Position numbers and translations under genes: made by a program. Positions 24,473-33,807 of a stretch of 64,000 bases of DNA are shown here, one piece after another. The stretch lies in assembly GCF_002863585.1 (NCBI RefSeq), contig NZ_PGUY01000031.1, positions 1 to 64,000 of the forward strand, written 5' to 3'. The notes beneath the pieces were generated by a model. That model was not told the DNA's origin. It was given only the letters and a program-made list of their open reading frames with translations, and searched no databases. Positions within the stretch are counted from its first letter, which is position 1; each line of letters starts with the position of its first letter. The DNA is from Peribacillus deserti. GTDB lineage: Bacteria > Bacillota > Bacilli > Bacillales > DSM-1321.

Positions 24473-25573
24473 TTAGTACATGATTCCAGTTCCTCTAAGC
24501 TTAAGGTCTGTTTTTACCTTAAAGTGAATATGTGGATAAATTTTATTCCATTTTTTAACGTTTTTTTCTGAGACTCCATGCTTAGCTTGGTACCTTAGGC
24601 CAAGGCCTAAAGGGTCTGATCCTGTTTTTTGTATGGTTTCCAACGTGCTCTTTACTCGTTTACTTATTACTTCAGATGCCAGCCTTTGATCCTCCAGCAG
24701 CTCATAGTTATGGTATATCTTTTTGTCGGAAGATTCAATATATCCATCGATCTTAATATGAACGTTGACATATGGCTTTTTATTCCTCGGAATCACGACT
24801 TTTGTCTTCGTATTAAAACTTTCTACATTTACAAAAAATTCATTTTCTCCCTGTTTAACATTGATCTGCCCTCTTCTGCCAGTGTTAAGAAGCTCATTCA
24901 AAATCCTTGTTTCATCTCTGTTTAATTCCTTGCTTAGTCTGGAGCCTTTAAATAAAACTACCTTGTTGATCACGTAAGTATCTTTTAAAGGCTGAATTAC
25001 AGGCAGATATGGATCTATTCCTTCTTCTCTAAGCCGCATATAAAAGTCATTAAGTATTTCAGGTATGATGTACGGAGAGTCATTGGAAGTTTCATCAAAG
25101 GACAGAATGATAGCATTTGAGGGGAGCCGTTCCGATTTCGCTTTCACTCTGATCACCTTTTCCGCAGTTGGTTCGCCAAGTGCCATATAGGCTATTCCCT
25201 GGATATCCCTTCGACGCATGAACCAGTTCAAAACCTCAGCCTGGTGTTTTCGAAGAATCGCTTTATTAAAAACTAGTACTCTGCAGTGGCCAAAATCAAA
25301 ATCTTTATCTACCTTGGATTTCATGACCCGTACCGCTTCAGCGATGGAATCTGCGTTTTCAGAAATCACCTGAAAGTTAGTTTTGCCTGGCTGAACCTGT
25401 GGGGAGGGAATCGCTAATTTTAAAGAAACATGGTATGGTTTTTGCGGGTTTTTCGAATAATCCACGCCAATGGACGTCACAAAAAAACGTTTGTCAATGT
25501 CCTTATATGCACAGCCTGTTAACAAACCCACTAGTACAGCAAAAGTACAAACGAGTGCTACTTTCCTGTTCAT
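24473..25573 (-). CDS. Ger(x)C family spore germination lipoprotein (C subunit)
   Basis: A 366-residue lipoprotein, the C subunit of a GerA-type germinant receptor in the spore inner membrane. The signal peptide ends in the lipobox LLTGC (Cys 21), followed by the family start YKDIDKRFFVTSIGVDYSK. The body has GHCRVLVFNKAIL and QGIAYMALGEPTAEKVIRVK, typical of GerAC/GerKC. Its ATG overlaps the stop of the B-subunit gene by four bases (ATGA), so translation is coupled. Length is normal for the family. The germinant cannot be predicted. Confidence 0.93.
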   Translation of the reverse strand: MNRKVALVCTFAVLVGLLTGCAYKDIDKRFFVTSIGVDYSKNPQKPYHVSLKLAIPSPQVQPGKTNFQVISENADSIAEAVRVMKSKVDKDFDFGHCRVLVFNKAILRKHQAEVLNWFMRRRDIQGIAYMALGEPTAEKVIRVKAKSERLPSNAIILSFDETSNDSPYIIPEILNDFYMRLREEGIDPYLPVIQPLKDTYVINKVVLFKGSRLSKELNRDETRILNELLNTGRRGQINVKQGENEFFVNVESFNTKTKVVIPRNKKPYVNVHIKIDGYIESSDKKIYHNYELLEDQRLASEVISKRVKSTLETIQKTGSDPLGLGLRYQAKHGVSEKNVKKWNKIYPHIHFKVKTDLKLRGTGIMY

Positions 25574-26658
25574 GCTTGTTTCCTCCTTAAGGGAAGCAAA
25601 GAAAGCGCCAATACTAGAAGAATCTCCACAGGGAGCCGCAGGTTAAACCAGATTTTTGCAGCCTCGAAATAAGATCTTTGGTTGAGGGTTTCCTGAAAAT
25701 AGACAGTCAGAAATCCTACAATCCCCAGAAAGACCAGTGGAAAAAGCCGTTTCCCTGTTTTTCTATCTTCTATTCCGAAAGCTCCTTTCATAAGCTCCAG
25801 TCCCACATTCCATGTAATGATCCCAAATAGAATCGACAAGATCATAAAAATCATAACTAAAAGAAAGCTTGTTCGTTCAATAAAACCATATTCCATTCTT
25901 AATGTATCCACAGTTACCATCCAAGGGAATACAAAATCACCGATTGATTTGATTCCTAAAAATCCAAAGGGAATTAAATATGTAAAAACCAGGATTAATG
26001 TTCCTAAGACAGGAATAAGCCAGAAGTGTTTAAGTATTCTCTTGGCTTGAATATTTCTGTTCATAATGACAAGGTTAATATATCCGGTAAACATATAACT
26101 GGCAGCAGCGACAGAGCTGTAGTTAGGCATTTCCCAGCTGTATTGGAGAACTCTTTTTATATGTACTGGGTAAAAATAGTCACTCGTCAACGCTTTATAG
26201 ATGATAAAAGCAATGAATGGTGAAGCTGTTAGGACGGAAAATCCTGTTTTATAAATGATAGATTGTGTCCCGCGGGTAGATCCGTATATGAGCACAAGAA
26301 CAAGAAATCCTAAAATGATTTTCAAATCCATCTCGGGATTTACATAGAGCTTAACTAAATAGGCAAACGAACCAATAGCCAGACTCCCAGCAGCGATCCA
26401 CATTAACGATAAAAATAGTAAAAAGGGAATCCTAATATACCCGGGCAGCAGATCCATGAATATTTCCGGCAGGCCGTTATAGGGATATTTGCTTATTGCC
26501 TTTATAAATATATAGGACAAAATGGACCCGATGACAATACTTATGGCCATTGAGGTAACTGCGCCATTGAAGCGGTGTTGAATTAAAATCAGCGGGACAT
26601 TAAAAATGATGTGCACAAACATATTCAAAAAAACAATCATATAAAAATAACGCGCCAA
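25570..26658 (-). CDS. Endospore germination permease (B subunit)
   Basis: A 362-residue integral membrane protein of the GerAB/ArcD/ProY (APC-type) family with about ten hydrophobic segments, e.g. FYMIVFLNMFVHIIFNVPLI and SILFGIITWNVGLEL. In GerA-type receptors the B subunit binds the small-molecule germinant. The start abuts the end of the A-subunit gene, and the 3' end overlaps the C-subunit start. Intact and of normal length. Confidence 0.93.
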   Translation of the reverse strand: MARYFYMIVFLNMFVHIIFNVPLILIQHRFNGAVTSMAISIVIGSILSYIFIKAISKYPYNGLPEIFMDLLPGYIRIPFLLFLSLMWIAAGSLAIGSFAYLVKLYVNPEMDLKIILGFLVLVLIYGSTRGTQSIIYKTGFSVLTASPFIAFIIYKALTSDYFYPVHIKRVLQYSWEMPNYSSVAAASYMFTGYINLVIMNRNIQAKRILKHFWLIPVLGTLILVFTYLIPFGFLGIKSIGDFVFPWMVTVDTLRMEYGFIERTSFLLVMIFMILSILFGIITWNVGLELMKGAFGIEDRKTGKRLFPLVFLGIVGFLTVYFQETLNQRSYFEAAKIWFNLRLPVEILLVLALSLLPLRRKQA

Positions 26659-28023
26659 TTACCCTTTCTCCCCCTTCGGATTTTCAGTTATTTTCTCTAT
26701 CCTCCTCGAGGAACCCCGATATAATCTCAAGAAAGGGGTGCCGAAGCTTCTCTTGTCAGTAAGATAACATATTAGCAGGATAAGTCCTGCTACCACACCC
26801 ATCATCCCAAAAAAACTTGCGAGAAGAATTAATGGATAGCGAGCCACCCTAATGGCAAAGCTCATTGGATTAACGGGTATCGTAAAATTAGAAATGGCGA
26901 CAAATGCAGTAATGATAATCATGATGGAACTGACTAGCTGAGCCTGCTGCGCCGCCTGCCCGAGTATGAGCCCGCCAACGGTAGTTGCTGTCGGTCCAAT
27001 CGCTTTCGGCAGCCTAATACTGGATTCAACTAGCATCTCTACAGCCAGCATCATGAATGCTACTTCAAAAAAAGAGGGATATGGAACTCCTGCACGGCTT
27101 CCAGCAATAGTAGCCGCCAGCTGAGACCTGAGTATTTCAGGGTTATACGAAGTAAGAGCTATATACAAGGCTGGCAGAACAAGGGTAATGAGAAGACCAA
27201 TATATCTAATTCCAATCATCAGCATGTTGGTCCAAAAAGTGTGTGAAGTATCATCCATCGAGGACATAAAATCGAAAAAAACAGCAGGGACAATAAGGGC
27301 AAAAGGAGTTCCATGCATGAGAATAATAACTTTTCCCTGTGAAAGATTTAACGCAATCCGGTCCGGCCGTTCCGTAATCATCATAATCGGAAACAAATGA
27401 TGTTTTTTCTTGGTCATGGCGTTTTCAAGCTGGCCGATCGCCTGAATCATATCCATCTTAATTTCCGGCAGACGCTTCTTTACATCACTTAAAACATCAT
27501 GATCTACCAGCTTTTTATCGTACATAAGAGCAATTGGTGTTTTAGACATCGTTCCGACGGTCTGCTGTTCCATGATTAAATGTTCAGAAGGGTAACGGTT
27601 TCTTACTAAATTAATATTAGTACTTAAGTTCTCGCTTAACGCCTTTTGGGGACCGAGAACCGCCATTTCAACAGCTGAATCCCCCGGCTGGTTATTTGTG
27701 GCTTTCTTTGCATCATACGAAAAAATAAAATCCGTAGTGATTATCAAGAGATTTCCCTTAATAAGCAGTGATAATAAATTGTCTTCGGTTTTTAGCTGTC
27801 TGCAAGGGGGGAGTGAGAGCAAATGCAATAAATATTTATCCTCTTTTTCACATAACAGCAAAGGATCAATGAGGTCTTTATTTATCTTTTTGTAGTCAAT
27901 TAAACTTTCTATATAGACGAGGACAATTTTTTTGCGGAAAGAATCAATATCCTGTATTTTAAAATCGTTGCTATTGCCAAGCTGCTCCTTTAAGGTGCTG
28001 ACTATTTTCTGTTGGTTTGCCAT
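26659..28023 (-). CDS. Spore germination protein, GerA family (A subunit)
   Basis: A 454-residue A subunit of a GerA-type receptor. The N-terminal cytosolic domain (1-235) includes NINLVRNRYPSEHLIMEQQT, and the C-terminal membrane domain has several helices with LPALYIALTSYNPEILRSQL and AGVPYPSFFEVAFMML, which are family hallmarks. First gene of the operon A-B-C. GAGGTGTGAAG precedes the ATG. Expression is expected in the forespore under sigma-G. Confidence 0.93.
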   Translation of the reverse strand: MANQQKIVSTLKEQLGNSNDFKIQDIDSFRKKIVLVYIESLIDYKKINKDLIDPLLLCEKEDKYLLHLLSLPPCRQLKTEDNLLSLLIKGNLLIITTDFIFSYDAKKATNNQPGDSAVEMAVLGPQKALSENLSTNINLVRNRYPSEHLIMEQQTVGTMSKTPIALMYDKKLVDHDVLSDVKKRLPEIKMDMIQAIGQLENAMTKKKHHLFPIMMITERPDRIALNLSQGKVIILMHGTPFALIVPAVFFDFMSSMDDTSHTFWTNMLMIGIRYIGLLITLVLPALYIALTSYNPEILRSQLAATIAGSRAGVPYPSFFEVAFMMLAVEMLVESSIRLPKAIGPTATTVGGLILGQAAQQAQLVSSIMIIITAFVAISNFTIPVNPMSFAIRVARYPLILLASFFGMMGVVAGLILLICYLTDKRSFGTPFLRLYRGSSRRIEKITENPKGEKG

Positions 28024-28058
28024 ATCATCTTCACACCTCTTAGTTCATGTCATTGCTG

Positions 28059-28090
28059 TAGTATTTGTAAAAAATTTATGATGTATACCA
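28059..28090 (-). promoter_or_regulatory. Candidate sigma-G promoter for the ger operon
   Basis: On the minus strand TGGTATA is followed after 17 bases by AAATACTA, resembling the forespore sigma-G pattern (TGAATA / CATACTA), 36 bases ahead of the A-subunit start. Both boxes deviate from consensus; the call rests partly on the known regulation of ger operons. Confidence 0.4.
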
Positions 28091-28118
28091 ATGGATAGCC
28101 GATTTGGCAATTTAGGAC

Positions 28119-28154
28119 AAAAAAGCATAATCCTGAAACATCCAGAATTATGCC
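28119..28154 (-). terminator. Terminator upstream of the ger operon
   Basis: On the minus strand GCATAATtCTG-gatgttt-CAGgATTATGC followed by six T. It would insulate the ger operon from transcription coming from ileS. Confidence 0.7.
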
Positions 28155-28327
28155 AAAGCAGTGGTCTTTTTAGATAGCGTTGTAAAGAACCAATATGAAT
28201 GGCTTGGGAATGTGTTTTCAATAACCGACTTCGATCCAAAAATCCGAACATCTTCTTTAAAACTCATCTGTGATTAATCAAATTTACTGATGGCTTAATT
28301 GTCTAGCAGTTCTAGAGGAGGATGAAA

Positions 28328-28527
28328 ATGGAGAATAAAACAAAGAGAGAGTTTCGAAGGTAAGATTGGATGCAATCACTAGGGAATTAATTGAAGAATT
28401 CGACTTGGAATCCATTGTGGGCGACTTGGCTTATATTAATGAAATTATTTTTGAGTATGGTGGTTCTAAGAACCATCATTGTATTTTAATATGGTTAACG
28501 GTAAGGGAAAAGGATAAATTAATATAA
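28328..28527 (+). pseudogene. Small hypothetical gene, frameshifted
   Basis: AGGAGG precedes ATG 28328, but the frame MENKTKREFRR stops at once. The adjacent frame is open from 28360: VRLDAITRELIEEFDLESIV, then GDLAYINEIIFEYGGSKNHH, ending at TAA 28525. The intact product would have about 65 residues. The family is unknown. It shares the bidirectional terminator with ileS. Confidence 0.55.
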
Positions 28528-28552
28528 AGAAGACCCTAAGTAGGGTCTTCTT
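28527..28552. terminator. Bidirectional terminator between ileS and the small plus-strand gene
   Basis: AAGAAGACCCTA-ag-TAGGGTCTTCTT long stem with T and A runs on the two sides, directly after the ileS stop. Confidence 0.88.
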
Positions 28553-28555
28553 TAG

Positions 28556-31500
28556 TTATTTAATACCAACAAGGAATTCCTCCGTTTCAACTTTAACCTT
28601 ATCCATCTGGTCAACAGTGGAAAAATGAAGATGTTCTAAGATGATGTTTTTTCTGATTAATTGCTCATAAGATGTTAATAATTGCTTAAAAGCATCTGAA
28701 CAAGAAATGTATAATTCAATTCTTTTCTCGACCGGTAAATCCAGCTTACGCCGCAAATCCTGAATACTGCGTACAAATTCACGAACAGTGCCTTCCCGTT
28801 TAAGTTCTTCTGTAATATTTGTATCTAGGATCACAGTAAAATCACGATTCGATGTTTCAAAATAACCTTTTAAGGCAGCTGTTTTATGGACTTGAACGTC
28901 CTCTTGTACAAGCATCACAGTCTCTGTATGATCCAGCCTGAGAGAAAGAGAACCATTATGAAGGAATTGAAGGATATCATCATTAGTGACCTTGCTTAAT
29001 TTATTATTTAATTCATTTACATATTTGCCAAACTTAGGTCCAGCAGACTTAAAGTTAAGTTTTAATTTGTACGAGATATAATCATTGGATGAATCAGCCC
29101 AGTCGATTCGTTTCAGATTTAGCTCATCTTTTATAATTTCTTCAAAACCAGATAAAGATTTTACGTCAAGATGATTTGAGACAACAACCATGTTTGAGAG
29201 CGGCTGCTTGGTTTTGATCTGATGAGCATGACGCACACTCCTGCCTAATTCTACAATCTGTAATACTGCCTCCATCTGCTTTTCTAATTCATCATCCATA
29301 TACTCCGGCTGTGATTCTGGATAATCTGAAAGGTGTACACTCTTACCTTTTAATGAGTAATAGACCTCATCGGAAATAAAAGGAACGAAAGGAGAGAGCA
29401 ATTTTGCTGTATCGACCAAGAGCCTGTGAAGGGTTTGAAAGGCTGCTGCTTTATCGTCAGACATCCCTTGGCTCCAGAAACGTTCTCGGTTTCTTCGTAT
29501 ATACCAATTACTGATCTCCTCAATAAGCTTTCCAGCTAGTCTTGCGGCATTAGTAACCTGGTAGTCATCCATTTCTTTCTTCATGAGTTTAGTTGTAGTC
29601 ATTAATCGGGATAGAATCCAACGATCCATAAGTGTATATGAATCACTTTTATGAGTATCCGGGTCGAAAGAATCGATTTCGGCGTATAAGGTGTAGAAAT
29701 GAAGCAGGCTCGACAAGGTGTCTACCAGTTTTGATTTAGCTTCCTGTACATTCCGTTCGGAAAACTTCTTAGGATTCCAGGGAGCACTGTCTTCGATTAG
29801 AGACCATCTCAGAGCATCAGCACCGAACGATTTAATTAAATCCATTGGGTCTAACGCATTCCCTTTGCTTTTGGACATCTTTTGTCCGTGTTCATCCAGT
29901 ACATGACCTGTTGCTAATACGTTTTTATAAGGAGCCTTCCCTGTATATAACATGGAAACGGCAAACAATGAATAAAACCAGCCTCGTGTTTGGTCAATCC
30001 CTTCTACAACCACATCAGCAGGAAACTGAGTTTCAAATAGTTTCTGATTCTCGAAAGGCGTATGGTACTGGGCAAAAGGCATAGAGCCACTGTCGAACCA
30101 TACATCAATCACTTCAGGAGTTCTATGCATGGTTCCCTCACAAGAAGGGCACGCGAACGTAATCTCATCAACATAGGGTTTATGAAGCTCGATATCTGTA
30201 AGGGGCTGCTCCGATTTTGATAGTAATTCATGGATGCTTTTAGGAGACATCTCGTGGTTACATGATTCACAGACCCAAACATTCAAAGGTGTGCCCCAAT
30301 AACGATTTCGGCTGATGTTCCAGTCAACCAGACCTTCTAGGAAGTTTCCAAAGCGTCCGTTCTTTATATGTCCTGGATACCAATTAACCCCTTGATTTGC
30401 AGCGATAAATTGTTCTTTTAAAGCAGTGGTTTTAATAAACCAGCTTTCAGTAGCATAGTAGAGTAAAGGAGTATCACATCTCCAGCAATGCGGGTAAGAA
30501 TGTTCATATCTTTCTTTATGAAATAATAAGTCTTTCTCGTGAAGCAGCTTGACTATATCAACATCGCTCTCCTTGACCAGCTGGCCGGCTAGTGGAGTTA
30601 CAACATCCAGATATCTGCCTCTTTCGTCGACAAGATTGATGAAGGATAACTCCTGCTCCTGAACAAGACGGTAATCATCCTCGCCAAATGCAGGAGCGAT
30701 ATGGACAATACCTGTTCCACTGACATCCGTTACAAAATCTCCTTCGACGATCACATGACCGCGTTCAACCTCAACAAAGTCAAAAGGAGGCTGATAGGAA
30801 AGACCAACTATTTCTTTTCCCTTTAATGTCTCAACAATGGCATAAGGCTCTTTTAGTACATGTTCTACCAGAGACTGGGAAACGATATACACTTCATTGC
30901 CGGTTTGGGCTTTTACATAATTCATGTCAGGATTGACGGCCAGGGCTACATTGGATGGAAGAGTCCAAGGAGTGGTAGTCCATCCTAGAACGTAAACATG
31001 ATCCGTGCCGACTAATTTGAATTTAACCGTGGCACTTAAATCCTTCACATCCTTATACCCTTGAGCCACTTCATGGGAGCTTAAGGAAGTCTGGCAGCTC
31101 GGGCAGTAGGGAGAAACTCTGTGCCCCTTGTATAACCATCCTTTATCATGAATCGTACCAAGGATATTCCATACAGACTCAATATAACTATTATTCATTG
31201 TCATGTAGGGGTCATCCATGTCTACCCAATATCCTAAATCCCTTGTGAAATCTCTCCATTGCTTTTCATAAGAAAACACGCTTTCCTTACATTTCTGAAT
31301 GAAGGGTTCCACACCATATTTCTCAATTTCTTGTTTCCCTGATATGCCAAGAGCTTTCTCGACACCCAATTCTACCGGTAATCCGTGGGTATCCCATCCG
31401 GCTTTCCTCATTACATGCTGGCCGTTCATCGTTTGATATCTGGCAATGATGTCCTTTATCGTTCTGCCTAGAGCATGCCCAACGTGAGGCAGACCGTTAG

Positions 31501-31645
31501 CTGTAGGGGGACCCTCATAAAAAACAAACGTTTCCTGACCTTCTCTGTTCTTCATAGACTGCTGGAAAATATCATGTTTCTCCCAGTAATTCAGAATGTG
31601 TCGGTCACGTGTCGTTCTACTTTCTTTAGACCTGTTTAACTCCAT
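28556..31645 (-). CDS. ileS: Isoleucyl-tRNA synthetase, long (type 2) form
   Basis: A 1,029-residue class I synthetase that charges tRNA-Ile. The HIGH-type motif is HVGH within PPTANGLPHVGHALG (about residue 48-60), and KMSKSKGN marks the second ATP-binding motif. CP1 editing-domain sequences and the tRNA-binding RDW-type insert (VDWNISRNRYWGTPLNVW) are present. The usual Bacillus IleRS is about 920 residues; this is the longer, eukaryote-like type found as a second copy in some bacilli and in mupirocin-resistant strains. Starts at ATG 31645 behind AAGGAGG, under an Ile T-box. Whether a short-form ileS exists elsewhere cannot be seen here. Confidence 0.95.
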   Translation of the reverse strand: MELNRSKESRTTRDRHILNYWEKHDIFQQSMKNREGQETFVFYEGPPTANGLPHVGHALGRTIKDIIARYQTMNGQHVMRKAGWDTHGLPVELGVEKALGISGKQEIEKYGVEPFIQKCKESVFSYEKQWRDFTRDLGYWVDMDDPYMTMNNSYIESVWNILGTIHDKGWLYKGHRVSPYCPSCQTSLSSHEVAQGYKDVKDLSATVKFKLVGTDHVYVLGWTTTPWTLPSNVALAVNPDMNYVKAQTGNEVYIVSQSLVEHVLKEPYAIVETLKGKEIVGLSYQPPFDFVEVERGHVIVEGDFVTDVSGTGIVHIAPAFGEDDYRLVQEQELSFINLVDERGRYLDVVTPLAGQLVKESDVDIVKLLHEKDLLFHKERYEHSYPHCWRCDTPLLYYATESWFIKTTALKEQFIAANQGVNWYPGHIKNGRFGNFLEGLVDWNISRNRYWGTPLNVWVCESCNHEMSPKSIHELLSKSEQPLTDIELHKPYVDEITFACPSCEGTMHRTPEVIDVWFDSGSMPFAQYHTPFENQKLFETQFPADVVVEGIDQTRGWFYSLFAVSMLYTGKAPYKNVLATGHVLDEHGQKMSKSKGNALDPMDLIKSFGADALRWSLIEDSAPWNPKKFSERNVQEAKSKLVDTLSSLLHFYTLYAEIDSFDPDTHKSDSYTLMDRWILSRLMTTTKLMKKEMDDYQVTNAARLAGKLIEEISNWYIRRNRERFWSQGMSDDKAAAFQTLHRLLVDTAKLLSPFVPFISDEVYYSLKGKSVHLSDYPESQPEYMDDELEKQMEAVLQIVELGRSVRHAHQIKTKQPLSNMVVVSNHLDVKSLSGFEEIIKDELNLKRIDWADSSNDYISYKLKLNFKSAGPKFGKYVNELNNKLSKVTNDDILQFLHNGSLSLRLDHTETVMLVQEDVQVHKTAALKGYFETSNRDFTVILDTNITEELKREGTVREFVRSIQDLRRKLDLPVEKRIELYISCSDAFKQLLTSYEQLIRKNIILEHLHFSTVDQMDKVKVETEEFLVGIK

Positions 31646-31665
31646 TTTTAAAACCTCCTTATAAA

Positions 31666-31930
31666 ATAAAAAACACCCGTCCCTATAAAAGGGACGAGTG
31701 TGTCACCCGCGTTACCACCCAAATTCTGCTGCAAATATGCAGCAGCACTTTGTCAACGTACTATCATACGTGTTCCTTTTAACGGTGGAAAGCCCGTCAT
31801 GACTTACTCAGTGTTCAGCCATGCACCTCAGAGATGATTTTTCTGAATAGATTCCCTCACTGGCTCTCACCATACCCAGTTCGCTGTTGGAGTTTGTCTA
31901 AACGTACTTGTTCTCTTCATCGATTTTCTA
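31666..31930 (-). promoter_or_regulatory. T-box leader (Ile) for ileS
   Basis: On the minus strand the leader begins GATGAAGAGAACAAGTACG (stem I base), carries a candidate specifier ATC at 31,850-31,852 within GGAATCTATTC, the T-box sequence TTTGGGTGGTAACGCGGG, and a terminator ACTCGTCCC-ttttata-GGGACGGGT with six T just before ileS. Uncharged tRNA-Ile would favour the antiterminator and so raise synthetase expression. Confidence 0.88.
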
Positions 31931-31974
31931 AAAATTGGAATCAATTGTTAATAATAATAACACTATTCAGTACG

Positions 31975-32480
31975 AATAAATTTTGTTTTAGTTTTCTTGC
32001 GTAGTTTTTTAATTTTGTTAAAGTATTTTGTTGTTCCATCTAAGCTCCCCCTATACGATTTCTTCCGTGCGTCCTCCATAAAATTGAAATGCATTGGTTG
32101 TTCAGGGACTGCTTCGTATTGACGAACAATCACTTTCTTCTCAATCTGATAGATTTCCCTGACTTCTTTTACATAAGATCTGACAGTACTTCCCCCGACT
32201 ACCAGATCGGGGTATCTCTCAAGGAGCCAATCATGAATCTGTGCACCACTCAGGTGGGGGTACTCTTCTATCCAGGCAAGTATTCAGTCTTTATAGCTGT
32301 CTAACTTCTTCTTCCTCCCATGAAATTCTTCATTGTAAGCTTTTGCTTCCTCCAATATCATATCTAAATATTTATGGACAGTTGGCCTTGAGACCTTAAG
32401 CTCCTTAGGATTTGTGCTACTTTAAATTTCCGTTTATGTAATTCCTGAATCTTTACATACAACACTAATTTCTCCTCCAA
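31975..32480 (-). mobile_element. IS21-family istA remnant
   Basis: The minus strand from TTG 32480 (behind GGATTTGGAGG) reads LYVKIQELHKRKFKVAQIL, then with a frameshift PTVHKYLDMILEEAKAYNEE, the N-terminal HTH of IS21-type IstA. A TGA replaces Trp after LDSYKD, and LAWIEEYPHLSGAQIHDWLL and STVRSYVKEVREIYQIEKK follow. The DDE catalytic core is deleted, the sequence jumping to a short terminal part near 32,060. No IstB gene and no clear ends remain. Confidence 0.75.
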
Positions 32481-32673
32481 ATCCTAACCTCCAGTAAAAT
32501 AACATCACAAACTATTTTACTAAAGTTTTAGGCTGATAGAGTAAAAGTGTAAAATCTAATTAAGCGAAAACTGTCAATTATATTCTAGCGTTTACACGAC
32601 CTTAACGAAGTAGACCAGGGTGCTGTATAAGAACCACTAAAAAATCTAATAAAGATGCAATACTAACCGATTT

Positions 32674-33009
32674 CTATAATACATCCCTCAATTCAGTATC
32701 TGAGTAAATCGAGATGAACACTACTGCTTTTTCGTCACCAATATTTTTCACAAAGTGTGGGACACTCGCATTCCTGCTAAAGGAATCCTCTCCTTGATCG
32801 GCATGTATTTTCCCTTCCAATACTAAATGACATTCTTCACCCTCGTGGGAATGAGGTTCTCCAATTGAGGCTCCTGGTGGGAATTCGACTATCATGGTTC
32901 TTAGTCCACCCTTAGAAGCTAAGTATTCAATCTTTAACTCATTAAAGAAAGAATTTGTTCTTGCCTCTTTCCGGACGACAAGCATATGCTGTTTCTTTTC
33001 CAAAAGCAA
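32674..33009 (-). CDS. Cupin domain protein, probably truncated
   Basis: A 111-residue cupin. GASIGEPHSHEGEECHLVLE is cupin motif 1 with its metal-ligand His and Glu residues, and ASVPHFVKNIGDEKAV is motif 2. The inter-motif EEGD turn is missing: DQGEDSFSRNAS looks like a deletion of about ten residues. The N-terminus (LEKKQHMLVVRKEARTNSFF) resembles the linker of HTH-cupin regulators without their HTH. It may therefore be a remnant of an XRE-cupin regulator. There is no good ribosome binding site. Confidence 0.6.
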   Translation of the reverse strand: MLLEKKQHMLVVRKEARTNSFFNELKIEYLASKGGLRTMIVEFPPGASIGEPHSHEGEECHLVLEGKIHADQGEDSFSRNASVPHFVKNIGDEKAVVFISIYSDTELRDVL

Positions 33010-33027
33010 GTAAGGGAGAGGAACCCT

Positions 33028-33293
33028 ATGGTAAATAGATATGAAGTAAGTGCACTAATTTTAAGGTTAATATTAGGAATAAGTTTCTTTATTCATGGAT
33101 TAACAAAATTACAGGGAGGCATTGAAAACACGGTTGGATGGTTTAGTAGTATCGGGCTGCCCGGGTTTCTTGCATTTGGTGTGGCTGTATTAGAAGTGGC
33201 AGGTGAAGTTGCCTTAATGCTTGGATTATTTTCTAGTGGGTTTCTGCCTTGTTCGTTTTGCTAATGTTAATTCAATTAAAAACCTTTGTTTAA
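33028..33293 (+). pseudogene. DoxX family membrane protein, frameshifted
   Basis: ATG 33028 opens ALILRLILGISFFIHGLTKL, then GWFSSIGLPGFLAFGVAVLE and GEVALMLGLFS, the core of a DoxX-type four-helix membrane protein. Near 33,235 the frame breaks (ending SGFLPCSFC at 33264), while another frame continues WVSALFVLLMLIQLKTFV to TAA 33291. The protein would still be short of the family's usual 130-140 residues, so the 3' part is lost as well. A terminator stem AAGCATTAC...GTAATGCTT follows at 33,296-33,331. Confidence 0.75.
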
Positions 33294-33352
33294 TTAAGCA
33301 TTACACCGATTCAGGGGTAATGCTTCTTTTTAAATAAAGAAAGGGGAAACAT

Positions 33353-33544
33353 ATGCCGATTATTCAAATCACATTACTTGAAGGAAGAGATCAAGAAACC
33401 ATCGAAACTTGTATACGGAATGTAGCACGTACAATTCAGGAATTGCTTGGGGCTCCATTAACAAGTATTCGGGTCATTGTGAATGAAGTTCCCAAAAATC
33501 GTTTTGCGGTTGGAGATACACTTAAAAGTGAGATATCGGAATAA
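33353..33544 (+). CDS. 4-oxalocrotonate tautomerase
   Basis: A 63-residue tautomerase. Pro-1 after Met removal (MPIIQITLLEGRD) is the catalytic base, and Arg residues near positions 11 and 39 (IRVIVNEVP) are at the family's substrate-binding places. It interconverts enol and keto forms in the catechol meta-cleavage pathway (XylH type). AAAGGGGAA precedes ATG 33353. The next gene, 12 bases downstream, is a fragment of the following pathway enzyme, which supports the pathway assignment; the cluster as a whole is broken. Confidence 0.9.
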   Translation: MPIIQITLLEGRDQETIETCIRNVARTIQELLGAPLTSIRVIVNEVPKNRFAVGDTLKSEISE

Positions 33545-33555
33545 GGAGGGTATCA

Positions 33556-33780
33556 ATGATTAACTATCGTAATATTGCCGAAGATTTAATTAAGGCTGAG
33601 GAACAAAGAAAAGCAATTTCTTGTATTTCTGATCAGCATTTAGAATTTAATCAAGAAATGGGATATAAGGTACAACAGGAACTGGTAAAGTTAAAAATTG
33701 AGTCAGGCCACAGGGTGACGGCGTACAAGATGGGGCTGACCAGTTTTGCTACATTGTCAGCCCTTTTCTTGTTTCACTAA
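33556..33780 (+). pseudogene. 4-oxalocrotonate decarboxylase / 2-hydroxypentadienoate hydratase, N-terminal fragment
   Basis: GGAGGG precedes ATG 33556. NIAEDLIKAEEQRKAISCIS and VTAYKMGLTS are the N-terminal features of the fumarylacetoacetate-hydrolase-fold hydratase/decarboxylase family of the meta-cleavage pathway. The protein should have about 260 residues, but the frame runs out at 33780 inside a repeat hairpin that begins at about 33,733. The join therefore replaced about 190 residues of the enzyme with a repeat element. Confidence 0.82.
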
Positions 33781-33805
33781 CGGGGCAGCATTCCTGTAAT
33801 GAATG
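33733..33805 (+). repeat. Hairpin and tail of a GGGTGCGTTAG-family repeat
   Basis: GGGCTGAC-ca...tt-GTCAGCCC stem with T-rich run, then TTTCACTAACGGGGCAGCAT, the tail-module form. It truncates the preceding gene. Confidence 0.7.
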
Positions 33806-33807
33806 AA

